Source: Chthoniobacteraceae bacterium
GTDB taxonomy: Bacteria; Verrucomicrobiota; Verrucomicrobiia; Chthoniobacterales; Chthoniobacteraceae
NCBI GenBank assembly: GCA_947476255.1
Contig: CANJPY010000028.1
Location: 1 to 51,037 of the forward strand
Reading direction: 5' to 3'
Length of the DNA: 51,037 bases
How positions within the stretch are numbered: the first letter of the stretch is position 1; every line of letters starts with the position of its first letter. The notes below the pieces were generated by a model. It did no database searches. It was not told where the DNA came from and saw only the letters and a program-made list of their open reading frames with translations. Made by a program: the position numbers and the translations under genes. Of this stretch, positions 8,838-16,713 are shown piece by piece.

Positions 8838-9209
8838 ATGAGCGATTCTGAACCTGACTGGAGCACGGCCCCCTCCCGGATTGTTGAGGTCTTCTTCTCC
8901 TTTGTGGAGTGCGGCCACAGAATCACCCCGTGCGATCATCAGGTGTGCGGTAGCCCTCGGTGCGTGATGAGCCGCGATGGAGAAAACCTTGTTATTTTTG
9001 TGGATGGAGCGTGTTTGATTCTCTCAACCGCTGAACTCCTGCTTCTGTGGGCTAGATTTCAGGAGTGGAAAGTCAGGAAAAACGACTCCTTCGTTTTCAA
9101 CCAGTTTTTTCAAGACATGAATCGATGGGGAGAAATCGGCGTGACTGTGATCAGGGAAGTAGTCGCCACGCTGATGTTTGCAGAGGCGCTGAATGAGATA
9201 GAGAGATAA
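8838..9209 (+). CDS. Small hypothetical protein, 123 aa
   Basis: I do not recognise the family. The N-terminus is cysteine- and histidine-rich (VECGHRITPCDHQVCGSPRC), which could bind zinc. The rest reads like a folded helical domain (LVIFVDGACLILSTAELLLLWARF, then VVATLMFAEALNEIE). It is divergent from the 361-aa gene and preceded immediately by an extended -10-like sequence, implying a leaderless transcript. An alternative start at 8967 would drop the cysteine-rich part. There is no competing gene on the other strand. Confidence 0.45.
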   Translation: MSDSEPDWSTAPSRIVEVFFSFVECGHRITPCDHQVCGSPRCVMSRDGENLVIFVDGACLILSTAELLLLWARFQEWKVRKNDSFVFNQFFQDMNRWGEIGVTVIREVVATLMFAEALNEIER

Positions 9210-9298
9210 ATGGGGATTGGCTTGCAAGAGCCTCAGGTCGGGATCCGGGTGATGAACCTTACAAGGGTCTTCCTCAGGGCGTCAGAGCTAAACAGGTT

Positions 9299-9832
9299 CT
9301 ATCCAGGCGGCGTCCATGCTGTGGGGGTGTCCATGCTGGTGCTGGGGATCACGCATGCGAAGGTTTCCTCAAAGGCGGTGCGCGCCTCCTCAAGGGATGG
9401 AAGCTCCACGGGATGGATGGCTGGGTTGGTGAAGGCGTGCGAAAGATAGTGCACCTTGATTCCCTCCCAGATGAGCGCCGGGGAGGGTTCCCGGCCGGCG
9501 CGAATGTGTTCCGCAATCATGTATCGGAACAGGTGCAAAAGAGCGCGGCGGGAAAAGGTGTAGCGTTCCCTGGAGAGGCTGTGATGGAAGACGGCAAGTT
9601 GCTGCAGCAGGGGGCTGGGCACGTGGTCCTTGAGAAAAATCCAGTCGATGTCTTCGAAGTACGGTTCGCAAAAACGAAACTGTATCCATTTCCCAACGGT
9701 TCCATCTAAAAAATTTCGGGCGATGAGGATCTGCTCGTTGCTGTCAACCTTCGCAACGAAATAGGTTCCGCGTCGGTAGCCCCGCACCGGGTATTTGATT
9801 TTGATGCGTTGTTTCACGTGGAAAAAGTCCAT
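9299..9832 (-). CDS. Mosaic protein built from pieces of the adjacent three-gene AAA/VWA operon, 177 aa
   Basis: Residues 1-75 match the 142-aa protein at 13169-13597 (shared KQRIK, GY-RG, VD-N, G-WI, LK-H). Residues about 76-140 match the C-terminal helical part of the BRCT-AAA protein (LAVFHH, ERY-FSRR-LL, RY-AE, RAG-E, EGI-V-YL). The last 35 residues match an internal piece of the HExxH-VWA protein (FACV-PSTS-D). At the DNA level the last part is clearly alike (GCTGGTGCTGGG, ACGCATGCGAAGG in both). No ATPase, HExxH or MIDAS motif remains. It keeps a promoter-like motif upstream. It could be a decaying duplicate or a decoy/adaptor; the frame is intact. Confidence 0.65.
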   Translation of the reverse strand: MDFFHVKQRIKIKYPVRGYRRGTYFVAKVDSNEQILIARNFLDGTVGKWIQFRFCEPYFEDIDWIFLKDHVPSPLLQQLAVFHHSLSRERYTFSRRALLHLFRYMIAEHIRAGREPSPALIWEGIKVHYLSHAFTNPAIHPVELPSLEEARTAFEETFACVIPSTSMDTPTAWTPPG

Positions 9833-9850
9833 TTTTTGAGTGGGGTTGGA

Positions 9851-9866
9851 TGACAGCCTTGCACAT
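9851..9866 (-). promoter_or_regulatory. Promoter-like motif TGTGCAAGGCT
   Basis: Minus strand reads ATGTGCAAGGCTGTCA, a YGTGYAANRNT match about 22 bases before the ATG of the mosaic gene at 9832. The parent gene at 13597 also has the motif just upstream. Confidence 0.5.
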
Positions 9867-9942
9867 GTATCCGCGTGCCGGCCCTGGCTCTGTCAGGCTG
9901 GGAGTGGAGGTTTGAGCGTCGCTCATGGCCGCGCAAAAAACC

Positions 9943-11589
9943 TTAGGCGGCGACTTCGCCAAGCACTCGAAGCAGACTTTTGGAAAGTGCCATGGGAAAT
10001 TCAGAAGCCTCCGGAACCAACTCGGCCTCCGGGAATATTTTCGTAATCTCCTCGCTGTCAGTGCCAAGCCCAAACGGAACGACACGGATGTTTTCCTGAG
10101 AGAAGCGTGTCAGCCTTTTGACAACGTCCTCGCGGTCTTTTTGGGAGACGGCCCCGTCGGTCATCAGAAAAACAAAACGATCACGTTCGTGCCGGAGGGT
10201 GAGTTCTTGATTCGCGTTCTTGAGGGCCGCGGCGATGGAGGTGCCGCCACAAGGTTTGAGGACGGCGGAAAGGGCCGCTTGCGAGGCGCTGTCCGCCAAT
10301 TGGTCCCAGCCGTGGATGACTTCCGCATGGACATTGAACATGCTGACCGCAAAAGGAATCCCCACAATCGTGCATGCCTCGCGGATGATCACAAGGCTTT
10401 CGAATGCCGCCACCGACTTGCCCTCGTTGCGCATCGATTCGGACCGGTCCATGACAAACATAAACGCAGGCTCGGGCAGCGTCTGCTTTTCACGGCGCAT
10501 CCAGAGTTTTTCATACAAGCGGCGGTCAGCCTCAAATTGGGCGGCCACGCGCAGGTCCAGGCGGTCCCCCGAGCGACGTCCCCGAACATGGCGGAGTCCC
10601 CTGTGGTTGGGGAGGAGCCTCTGCAGGAGTTCGGTGATCACGCGGATCTCCGAGGCATACTTGTGCACGGTTTCAAGGTAACGCCCGGTGCCACCGTTTT
10701 GCAATTCGCTGCGCAGGGCCTTTTGAAGCTCTTCATGGGAACGCTGCGGACCTTGCGCAGGACCAGCATGGGTGACGTGGATGGTGCGTTGGAGGCTGCT
10801 TTGCGGGCAGCCGAAATGTTTGATGAGCCGCATGAACACGGGCAGGACTCCCGAGGAAACGTGGGACCACATCGATGACTGCATGATGCGAACCCACTTC
10901 TCCATCGCGGAGGGTTCCTGCTTTTGGTCGGCCTCGGCATAACAAAGGGCGACCGAGTGCTGGCGATACACGGGGGTGACAGTTGCGTTATCCACGCTGG
11001 TGCTGGGCGGAACGCATGCGAAGGCTGCCTCCAAGGCGGGAAGTGCATCTTCAAGGGCGGCACGGGCTATTGGATGGATGAAGACGGGCATCCCGCCGTT
11101 TCGACCCAGGCGTACAACACCTCTCAGGAACGCGCGTGCGGGATGTTCCTGTTCTGCTTCCTCCGCAGTGATGGGGTCGTCGACTCTGCTCATCGTTTCG
11201 GCGACGTTTTTCCACGGAGCCGAGCCCGGAAACCTTTGCAGGATCCAGTTTTCGATGCGCACATCTTCCACGCAATTCAGGAGCATTTGAAGCTCGGGCC
11301 GTTGGAGTGTTGCGCGGGGCAGGATGTCATGGAGGCGCGTGAGCGCGGCATGCGCGGCCTCGTGCAGGATAATCCAGCAGACTTCCTCTTTCGGGCAGCG
11401 CTCGAGTTCGGCTTCTGGAAGGCTGATGACGTTTGTCTTCCAGTTAAACGTCCACCAGTCACCGAGTTGAACGGAGAGATCGTTCCGGAGCGAAACCATG
11501 CCCGCCATCACCAGGGCTTCCTGAAGTTGGTTGGTGAGGTCTTGCGGAGAAAGCGTCTGCGGTGTGCCGTAGGCAAACGTCGTTTGCAT
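9943..11589 (-). CDS. VWA-domain protein with HExxH motif, 548 aa
   Basis: An N-terminal metallopeptidase-like helix reads ILHEAAHAAL (H76-H80). The C-terminal third is a von Willebrand A domain with MIDAS DRSES at 381-385, a SMFNVHAEVIHGWD strand and FLMTDG. The architecture resembles cobalamin/magnesium-chelatase-type VWA partners of AAA+ ATPases, and the gene directly follows an ATPase gene (stop and start overlap at 11589). The middle section (residues 180-200) supplied the tail of the mosaic gene at 9299. The protein is longer than the two DUF2201-type proteins in this window and is only distantly related to them. Probable client-binding subunit of an ATPase complex. Confidence 0.82.
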   Translation of the reverse strand: MQTTFAYGTPQTLSPQDLTNQLQEALVMAGMVSLRNDLSVQLGDWWTFNWKTNVISLPEAELERCPKEEVCWIILHEAAHAALTRLHDILPRATLQRPELQMLLNCVEDVRIENWILQRFPGSAPWKNVAETMSRVDDPITAEEAEQEHPARAFLRGVVRLGRNGGMPVFIHPIARAALEDALPALEAAFACVPPSTSVDNATVTPVYRQHSVALCYAEADQKQEPSAMEKWVRIMQSSMWSHVSSGVLPVFMRLIKHFGCPQSSLQRTIHVTHAGPAQGPQRSHEELQKALRSELQNGGTGRYLETVHKYASEIRVITELLQRLLPNHRGLRHVRGRRSGDRLDLRVAAQFEADRRLYEKLWMRREKQTLPEPAFMFVMDRSESMRNEGKSVAAFESLVIIREACTIVGIPFAVSMFNVHAEVIHGWDQLADSASQAALSAVLKPCGGTSIAAALKNANQELTLRHERDRFVFLMTDGAVSQKDREDVVKRLTRFSQENIRVVPFGLGTDSEEITKIFPEAELVPEASEFPMALSKSLLRVLGEVAA

Positions 11590-13130
11590 TAGAGGAGTCC
11601 TCCGGCTCTGAGAATGTTGCGCACAGCTTGTTTGTCCGCCTCTTCGCGGATGCGTGCGAGATAGAGCACTCGGATGCCTTCTGTGATGAGTCCCATGGAG
11701 GCTTCAGCCCCGGCACGCAGGCGCTCGGCAATGTAACGGAGCAGGTTTAATAGAATTCGGCGGCTGAAGCTGTAGCGTTCCTTTTTGAGGCGTCCGATGG
11801 AGGGCGTGTTTCCATTGCCACCGGCGGCTTTGAAGATGCCGTGGTGGAAGACCGCGAGACGCTGCAGCACTGAGGAGATCTCTGGAATGGTTTGAAGTTC
11901 CGGATAGACCGGAGGGGTTGTCTCACCCTTGTAGCCGCTGCCCTCGATGGACACGCGCGGATGTTCTCCGAAAACAAGGCGCAGCAGCATTTGCTCGATC
12001 TCGCGCTCACCGGGGCCTGCGGCCTGGTGCCAGATCCCCCAACGGTCTGCAAAGGCCTTGCTCATAACCGCACGGCCGGCGTATTCGGCGGGGTTCATTG
12101 TGGCGAGCATACGAAAAGCGGGATGCACGGGAACGTCTCCGCCTCTGCCAAAAACGGTGCCGCTGCCTTCCGTGAGCACGAGTCCCGGAGGATTTTCCAA
12201 GGCGCAATTCAAGCGCTCCAAAACCTGGGTCTCCGCCAGATTCATCTCGTCGAGCAAGATCCACCATCCGTTTCTCATGGCCTGCGGTAGATAGCCTTCT
12301 TGAAAACGCCAGCCATTGATGGGAAAGGACTCTTTCCCAAGGATCGCAAGTTGTTCGAGGGAAGAGACGTGCCTGTTTTTACGAAGGGCATGCGTCAGGA
12401 TTTTTTTAGAGTCCTGTTTGAGCCACGGTGTCTCCGCATCAAGGTGGTTCCAGTCGATGGTTTGGGCCGGATCGGTGGGCACGTAGCGGCCGACTAGTTC
12501 TGATGCATCTGTGTGACCATTCAAATTGAGGCGTACCACGGGCTGGCCGAGGAGATGTGCAAGGTAAAGAACGGCTGATGTTTTTGACGCCGCAGTCTCG
12601 CCCTCCAGTGCCACGGGCATGCCGTAGACAACCCCGAGTGCCACCGCACGCAAGGTTTCCAGGAAGGGTTGGTCGAGGCACAGATGTTCGAACTGGGAGG
12701 CGTCCGGCACGCGCGAAAGATGCTCGGCGGGTGTCGCAGGAAAGGGAATGACAAGATCTAGAACGCGGAGTCCCGCAGCTGTTTTTTCCACGGGTGCTTG
12801 TAGTTTGGCGTCCTGAGGAAAGGAAAGGAGTCCTCCTCCATCGGTGTCGGCGTTTTCGGAGGTGTTGCCTTGGCTGTGGTCTTCGGCTGTGGACGCCATC
12901 ACGAGGGCGCGCATTTCGTCCCAAGTAATAATTTTAGGCCCGTCTAAACGTGCTTTCTTGAGGAGCGCCGGTTCGAGGTCCGGGCCTGCGACGACGTGGG
13001 TTGCAAGCGTCTGAAGGTTCACCACGTCTATGGAGCGGTCTTTCAACCATTGAAGGGCAGACTGGCGTGTGTGCGCGCTGAAGCCTTTGAGAAGAACGCG
13101 TTTGGGAATTTTGTCGCTGGTTTCTGCCAT
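11589..13130 (-). CDS. BRCT domain-AAA+ (dynein-related/MoxR-like) ATPase fusion, 513 aa
   Basis: Residues 10-75 look like a BRCT domain (RVLLKGFSAHTRQSALQWL, then THVVAG, a KKARLDGPKIIT segment and WDEM). The AAA+ module has a Walker A-like GETAASKTS at 177-185, in which Ser replaces the usual Gly before Lys, Walker B ILLDE at 291-295 and sensor-1 MLATMNP at 341-347. The C-terminal helical lid ends in ERYSFSRR and RAGAEAS. BRCT domains bind phosphopeptides or DNA ends, so the N-terminus may target the motor. It is the second gene of an operon between the 142-aa protein and the VWA partner. No Shine-Dalgarno precedes the ATG. Confidence 0.85.
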   Translation of the reverse strand: MAETSDKIPKRVLLKGFSAHTRQSALQWLKDRSIDVVNLQTLATHVVAGPDLEPALLKKARLDGPKIITWDEMRALVMASTAEDHSQGNTSENADTDGGGLLSFPQDAKLQAPVEKTAAGLRVLDLVIPFPATPAEHLSRVPDASQFEHLCLDQPFLETLRAVALGVVYGMPVALEGETAASKTSAVLYLAHLLGQPVVRLNLNGHTDASELVGRYVPTDPAQTIDWNHLDAETPWLKQDSKKILTHALRKNRHVSSLEQLAILGKESFPINGWRFQEGYLPQAMRNGWWILLDEMNLAETQVLERLNCALENPPGLVLTEGSGTVFGRGGDVPVHPAFRMLATMNPAEYAGRAVMSKAFADRWGIWHQAAGPGEREIEQMLLRLVFGEHPRVSIEGSGYKGETTPPVYPELQTIPEISSVLQRLAVFHHGIFKAAGGNGNTPSIGRLKKERYSFSRRILLNLLRYIAERLRAGAEASMGLITEGIRVLYLARIREEADKQAVRNILRAGGLL

Positions 13131-13168
13131 AAGGAGGATGGGTGTGAAAAAGGTGGGAGGGAATCCGT

Positions 13169-13597
13169 TTAGAAAGGAGAATCACTGGAGTCGTCGTCAT
13201 CATCGCCGGGGGCGGGCGTGTTGGCAGTTGAGGTGTTAAGTTGCTCCTCGAGTTGGACCTGTGCTGAGAGAATCCGGTCCTTGAGATTCGGCAGTTGCAG
13301 CAAAATCTGGTCTCGGATGTCGTCCTTAAGCCGCAGATTCTCGAGTCCTTCAAAGGCGCTGAGGAGTTCCAGTGCCTCGCTGGAGAGATGGGCTTTGAGC
13401 CAGTTCCAGTTAACGTCATGGGCGCAGAGTTCACAGTGTCTCCACGGGATCCAGGCGCCCTCTTTGCCATTTGCGTCTGCGGCGACCAGTGTCGAGTCGT
13501 TAGGGTCGACCCTGACAATGACGTAGGTCTTTCCACGTTCATATCCGTTGGAGGGACGTCTTACCTTAATGCGTTGCTTAGCCTGTGGGTTGTTCAT
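13169..13597 (-). CDS. Hypothetical protein, first gene of AAA/VWA operon, 142 aa
   Basis: The N-terminal half (KQRIKVRRPSNGYERGKTYV, then VDPNDS, GAWIPWRHCELC) looks like a small beta-rich domain. The C-terminal half is helical, with an acidic DDDDDSSDSPF tail. I do not recognise the family. The same N-terminal domain starts the mosaic gene at 9832. The frame is open to 13831, but the ATG at 13597 is preferred because the upstream part translates a tandem repeat and a promoter-like motif ends 7 bases before this ATG, giving a leaderless mRNA. It lies 38 bases before the BRCT-AAA gene. Confidence 0.65.
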   Translation of the reverse strand: MNNPQAKQRIKVRRPSNGYERGKTYVIVRVDPNDSTLVAADANGKEGAWIPWRHCELCAHDVNWNWLKAHLSSEALELLSAFEGLENLRLKDDIRDQILLQLPNLKDRILSAQVQLEEQLNTSTANTPAPGDDDDDSSDSPF

Positions 13598-13600
13598 GTG

Positions 13601-13616
13601 ATCATTGTTACACACG
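13601..13616 (-). promoter_or_regulatory. Promoter-like motif TGTGTAACAAT
   Basis: Minus strand reads CGTGTGTAACAATGAT. The 11-mer ends 7 bases before the ATG at 13597, so the predicted transcript has essentially no leader. Confidence 0.6.
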
Positions 13617-13752
13617 CTTGCGGGGAGGATTGAGGTGCGAGGGAGGTGCGGGAGCCCGGGTGAAGGCGTGCTGCGCTGGAGGCTCGGAGATTGCGCTCGC
13701 GAGGGGTGGCACAACTTCTCTTGGTGTGGCGCACGCTGGGACGTCGGCATGA

Positions 13753-13780
13753 CTGCAGGCTGCAGGCTGCAGGCTGCAGG
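13753..13780 (+). repeat. Short tandem repeat, four copies of CTGCAGG
   Basis: Four perfect 7-base units lie in the intergenic region between the AAA/VWA operon and the toxin gene. No function is evident; such repeats can vary in copy number. The rest of the 300-base gap (13598-13897) holds one promoter-like motif and nothing else I can identify. Confidence 0.9.
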
Positions 13781-13897
13781 CGCTGGGCTGCTGGAGGCGG
13801 GGTAGCAACCTGCTGCTTGCTGCACAGCCATGTCTTGGGCCGTGGCCTTCCAAGAATGGTTTCTGGAAATAGTGGCGCGTGTGTGGCCGCGCGTGGT

Positions 13898-14305
13898 TTA
13901 GCGGAACGGGTTGAGGACGGCGACGCCGCACATTTCGAAGTCGCGCAGGTTGCGCGTGACGACGGTGAGGTGGTGGGCCTGCGCTGAGGCGGCAATGAGG
14001 CTGTCTTTAACCGGCATGGAAAGGCCTTGAGATTTCAAGCGCGCGAGCAGTGCGGCCCAGACCGACGCGGTGCGCGTGTTCAGGTCCAGAACCCGGATCT
14101 TCTGCACGCCCTCTTGGAACCATGATTGGAGGCGGTTGCGGCGTGATCCTTTTGGGAGAAGCAGGATGCCGTATTCAATCTCCCCCAAAATCACTGGATT
14201 GACTGCGAGGGCGGCCTCGTTTTGAACGAGCCATTCCAGCACGTGCGGGTTTGGGGCGGGGCACATGACTTCGCTCAGGACGTTCGCGTCCACGAGGAAC
14301 TTCAT
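13898..14305 (-). CDS. vapC: PIN-domain toxin ribonuclease (VapC/FitB type)
   Basis: This 135-aa PIN domain starts MKFLVDANVLSEV. Acidic residues expected of the active site are at D6, E42 or E44, D101 (PVKDSLIAA) and D122 after TRN. VapC/FitB toxins are magnesium-dependent endoribonucleases that cut specific RNAs, often initiator tRNA or rRNA loops, when not bound by antitoxin. The start overlaps the antitoxin stop by 4 bases, so expression is coupled. Length is normal for the family. Target RNA cannot be predicted. Confidence 0.9.
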   Translation of the reverse strand: MKFLVDANVLSEVMCPAPNPHVLEWLVQNEAALAVNPVILGEIEYGILLLPKGSRRNRLQSWFQEGVQKIRVLDLNTRTASVWAALLARLKSQGLSMPVKDSLIAASAQAHHLTVVTRNLRDFEMCGVAVLNPFR

Positions 14306-14532
14306 AACGAGTCGGTAGATTCAGAGGGAATGTTTTGGAACCAATCCGGCTCGGGACAGGACTGGAGCCATTGCACAAAACCCTCGTTAGGAGCGGGGGC
14401 GATTTTTTTGAGGACGTAAACTCCTTCTTTGAGGCGCTCCATGGAGAATTGCTGGCCCGGGAGGATGCGGTCCTCCTTGCGGAACTCGGCGGGCAGGACA
14501 ATCTGGCCCTTGGTGGAGACGACGGTCAGCAT
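14302..14532 (-). CDS. vapB: AbrB/MazE-fold antitoxin (VapB type)
   Basis: This 76-aa protein begins MLTVVSTKGQIVLPAEFRKE, the swapped-hairpin AbrB/MazE DNA-binding fold, followed by LLPGQ-like and VYVLKK strands. The C-terminal tail (PEPDWFQNIPSE) is the likely toxin-binding peptide. It precedes the toxin gene with a 4-base overlap. Its ATG lies at the edge of a perfect 11-bp inverted repeat that is the probable autoregulatory operator. Confidence 0.88.
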   Translation of the reverse strand: MLTVVSTKGQIVLPAEFRKEDRILPGQQFSMERLKEGVYVLKKIAPAPNEGFVQWLQSCPEPDWFQNIPSESTDSL

Positions 14533-14558
14533 TTAAGTAAGATGGCGTCTTACTTAAA
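14532..14558. promoter_or_regulatory. Palindromic operator of the VapBC pair
   Basis: TTTAAGTAAGA and TCTTACTTAAA form a perfect 11-bp inverted repeat around a 5-base centre (TGGCG), abutting the antitoxin start codon. AbrB-type antitoxins bind such sites to repress their own operon; binding here is inferred. Confidence 0.75.
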
Positions 14559-14656
14559 GGTTGTCAACACGCCCGCTCAAGGGAGGAAGGCGCTCGGTGG
14601 CGGGTTGGCTGCATTCCGGGCTCGCTGGTTAGTGCTATCCGAGGGCGCCCCGAATT

Positions 14657-14671
14657 CCCCCGAAGCGGGGG
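14657..14671. other. GC hairpin between toxin-antitoxin pair and sigma gene
   Basis: CCCCCG and CGGGGG flank AAG, giving a 6-bp stem, followed by CTTTC rather than a full T tract. It might be a weak terminator or part of the sigma gene leader. The remainder of 14559-14894 shows no gene and no YGTGYAANRNT motif. Confidence 0.35.
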
Positions 14672-14894
14672 CTTTCAAAACAACTCAAGGGCAGCCGATT
14701 GATGCAGATTTTTCAAAAATCCGGGGGGTGCCCCCGCGGATGTCCCTCCCCCCGTGCAATACTTCCCATGTGAGATTCGGAAAAAGCCTTGGCCCTTGGA
14801 AAAAAAGCAAAGTCCGAACCGGAAAACCCGGCGGGTTGATGCTTCTCCAGAGTAACAAGGCAGTTTTTCGACTCCAACAACTCCACCCATCCCT

Positions 14895-16370
14895 ATGAAA
14901 TCCACTCCAACGACCAAACCCGCATCCGTCACGAAGAAGTCCGGCAAACGTTGTGTTACAAAGGAAGGAAGCCACCGGCACAAAGACGACTCGAGCTATG
15001 GGATTTTCTTAGAGGAAGAGGAGAAAAGTCCGGCTAGGGGAAAGAGAAAGCGTGCGGGGAGGGAGGATTCGGAGGAGTTGGACGAGTTCGCGCCGAAGGA
15101 GGCTCCTGAGAACTCTCTCGCGCTGTACTTAAACGAGATTGGAAAGGTCAGTCTTTTGAGCAAGGAAGGGGAGGCAGCAATGGGGCAAAAGATCCGCGCG
15201 GCGTTCGGAGCTCTTCTCGAGCATCTGTTGCAGTCGGGCTTTGTGTTGGAAGTGCTCCTTGCCCGGACCGAGGTCGAAATGAGTTATGCTTCGACCCCCA
15301 AGGAGGTTCGTGCGGCGTTGGCGGTTTGCCTAGAAAAAGGGGGGATCGCACTCGCCCATGCTCGCGAGGTTTTTGCGCGGGACGGTTGCCTGGATGAAAC
15401 GGAAAGAGACTCGCTCAAAAACGTTTTCTTGGAGCTCTTAACGACTTTGGATTTTTGGCAGAACATCGGGGTCGAGCTTCTGGAAGTGTTAATCGCGGAG
15501 TCTGCACGCGTTGCGAAGGACAAGTGTGGAGACGAAGAAGTTGCGGCCAAGTACGCGTCGAAGGAGGCGTTTTGCGCGGCGAATCTGATGGCGTCCGAAG
15601 ATTGCGAGCGCCTGATCAAGGGAGCCACGGGCTTGAAATCTCGGGCACTGGTTTTAAGAAATGAACTGATGGAGAAGAATCTGCGCCTTGTGGTTGCGCA
15701 GGCTGCGAGGCTGCGCTATAAAATGTTGAATTTCAATGAAATGATACAGGAGGGGAACCTCGGGTTGATGCTCGCCGCAGAACGTTTTGACGAGCGAAAA
15801 GGAAACAGGTTTTCTACGTTCGCGGTAAGTCTCATCCAGGCAAAAATTAAGAGGGAGAGCGACAACTCCAGGATGATCCGGGTGCCAGTGTATCAGAACG
15901 AGGCGATTCGGCGCTTGGACAAGGTCCGTGTGCGGCTTGAGGGCGAGCTTGGCCGAGAAGTGAGTCCTTCGGAATGGATGTGCGAAGCGGGATTGAAACC
16001 GTATGAGTTTGTGGAACTCTGCGCACTGAAGGAGAGCCTGGCATCGCTCCATCAATTGGTGAACTGCGATGGCGAGTCGACGTTGGAACAAGTCGTGCCG
16101 GATCCTGAGACGGTGACACCTTTTTATGAAAAGGTAGATCTGAGTGGAAGGCTTGATCCTTATCTGGCGGGCTTGGAAGAGACAGAGCGCCGGGTGGTGT
16201 GTTGTTTGTTCGGGCTTGGGGGAATGCCTTGCCTGGGCGAGGAGGAGACGTCGAAGCTTCTGGGGCTTGGGCAGGCGGATTTGGGCCGCGTGAGAAAGCG
16301 GGCGCTGGAGGCCATGCGGGGTGAGATCTTGAGCATCGGCGAGTTTTACGCCTATGCCTGCGCCGCGTGA
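14895..16370 (+). CDS. Divergent sigma-70 family RNA polymerase sigma factor, 491 aa
   Basis: Region 1.2 is visible at residues 74-95 (LALYLNEIGKVSLLSKEGE). A long non-conserved region follows. Region 2 is at 257-330 (MEKNLRLVVAQAARL, FNEMIQEGNLGLMLAAERFD, RFSTFAV), region 3 around 331-380, and region 4 at 425-480 (LEETERRVVCCLFGLGG, LLGLGQADLGRVRKRAL). The usual aromatic pair after FSTYA, needed for promoter melting in RpoD, is replaced by SLIQAKIKRE, so this is not an ordinary housekeeping factor. The lysine-rich N-terminus is low complexity. The start ATG has no clear Shine-Dalgarno. Three tRNA genes follow on the same strand. Confidence 0.85.
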   Translation: MKSTPTTKPASVTKKSGKRCVTKEGSHRHKDDSSYGIFLEEEEKSPARGKRKRAGREDSEELDEFAPKEAPENSLALYLNEIGKVSLLSKEGEAAMGQKIRAAFGALLEHLLQSGFVLEVLLARTEVEMSYASTPKEVRAALAVCLEKGGIALAHAREVFARDGCLDETERDSLKNVFLELLTTLDFWQNIGVELLEVLIAESARVAKDKCGDEEVAAKYASKEAFCAANLMASEDCERLIKGATGLKSRALVLRNELMEKNLRLVVAQAARLRYKMLNFNEMIQEGNLGLMLAAERFDERKGNRFSTFAVSLIQAKIKRESDNSRMIRVPVYQNEAIRRLDKVRVRLEGELGREVSPSEWMCEAGLKPYEFVELCALKESLASLHQLVNCDGESTLEQVVPDPETVTPFYEKVDLSGRLDPYLAGLEETERRVVCCLFGLGGMPCLGEEETSKLLGLGQADLGRVRKRALEAMRGEILSIGEFYAYACAA

Positions 16371-16436
16371 GCGGGGCGGGATTGCCGGAGCAGCTGCACC
16401 TCGGTTGGAAAGCCGGTGCGGGGCGGGAAAAAAGCG

Positions 16437-16451
16437 GTGTGTAATACTGTT
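16437..16451 (+). promoter_or_regulatory. Promoter-like motif TGTGTAATACT before the tRNA cluster
   Basis: GTGTGTAATACTGTT matches YGTGYAANRNT and lies about 58 bases before the first tRNA. It would drive all three tRNAs as one transcript. Confidence 0.6.
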
Positions 16452-16508
16452 ATTAACGAAGGGCAGCACTCCGCAAAATTTAATGCTGATGTGATGGCCT
16501 TCAGTTTT

Positions 16509-16596
16509 GGCCGGATGGTGAAAATGGCAGACACGCTTGGTCGAGAACCAAGTAACCGCAAGGTTTTTAGGGGTTCAAATCCCCTTCCGGCCACCA
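16509..16596 (+). tRNA. tRNA-Leu (GAG), atypical anticodon loop
   Basis: The acceptor stem pairs GGCCGGA with TCCGGCC. The discriminator is A and CCA is encoded. The D arm is Leu-like (GTG...CAC), the anticodon stem pairs CTTGG with CCAAG, a long variable arm (AACCGCAAGGTT) makes it class II, and the T arm is AGGGG/CCCCT. The seven-base loop TCGAGAA centres anticodon GAG but has C instead of the near-universal U at position 33. Confidence 0.85.
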
Positions 16597-16604
16597 CTTT
16601 TAAT

Positions 16605-16687
16605 GCTGGGTTGGTGAAATAGGTAAACACTCGCGCATCAGGTGTGTATGCCAAAAAGGCTTGGGGATTCGACCTCCCCACCCAGTA
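16605..16687 (+). tRNA. tRNA-Leu (CAG), no encoded CCA
   Basis: Acceptor GCTGGGT pairs with ACCCAGT (G-T at the end), discriminator A. The D arm is GTG...CAC, loop ATCAGGT gives anticodon CAG, the variable arm has a GCC/GGC stem, and the T stem is GGGGA/TCCCC. The anticodon stem is weak, with a C-A mismatch and G-T pairs. CCA is not encoded (the bases after the discriminator are CCC). Confidence 0.75.
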
Positions 16688-16713
16688 CCCCTTTTGTTCT
16701 TTTTAATTTAAAT

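Noticed and set aside
8753..8926. 58-residue N-terminal extension of the 361-aa protein
   Set aside because: It would overlap a divergent gene start and the back-to-back promoter-like elements, and does not read like protein.
9925..10878. 317-aa plus-strand open frame
   Set aside because: Antisense to the HExxH-VWA gene; composition is not protein-like.
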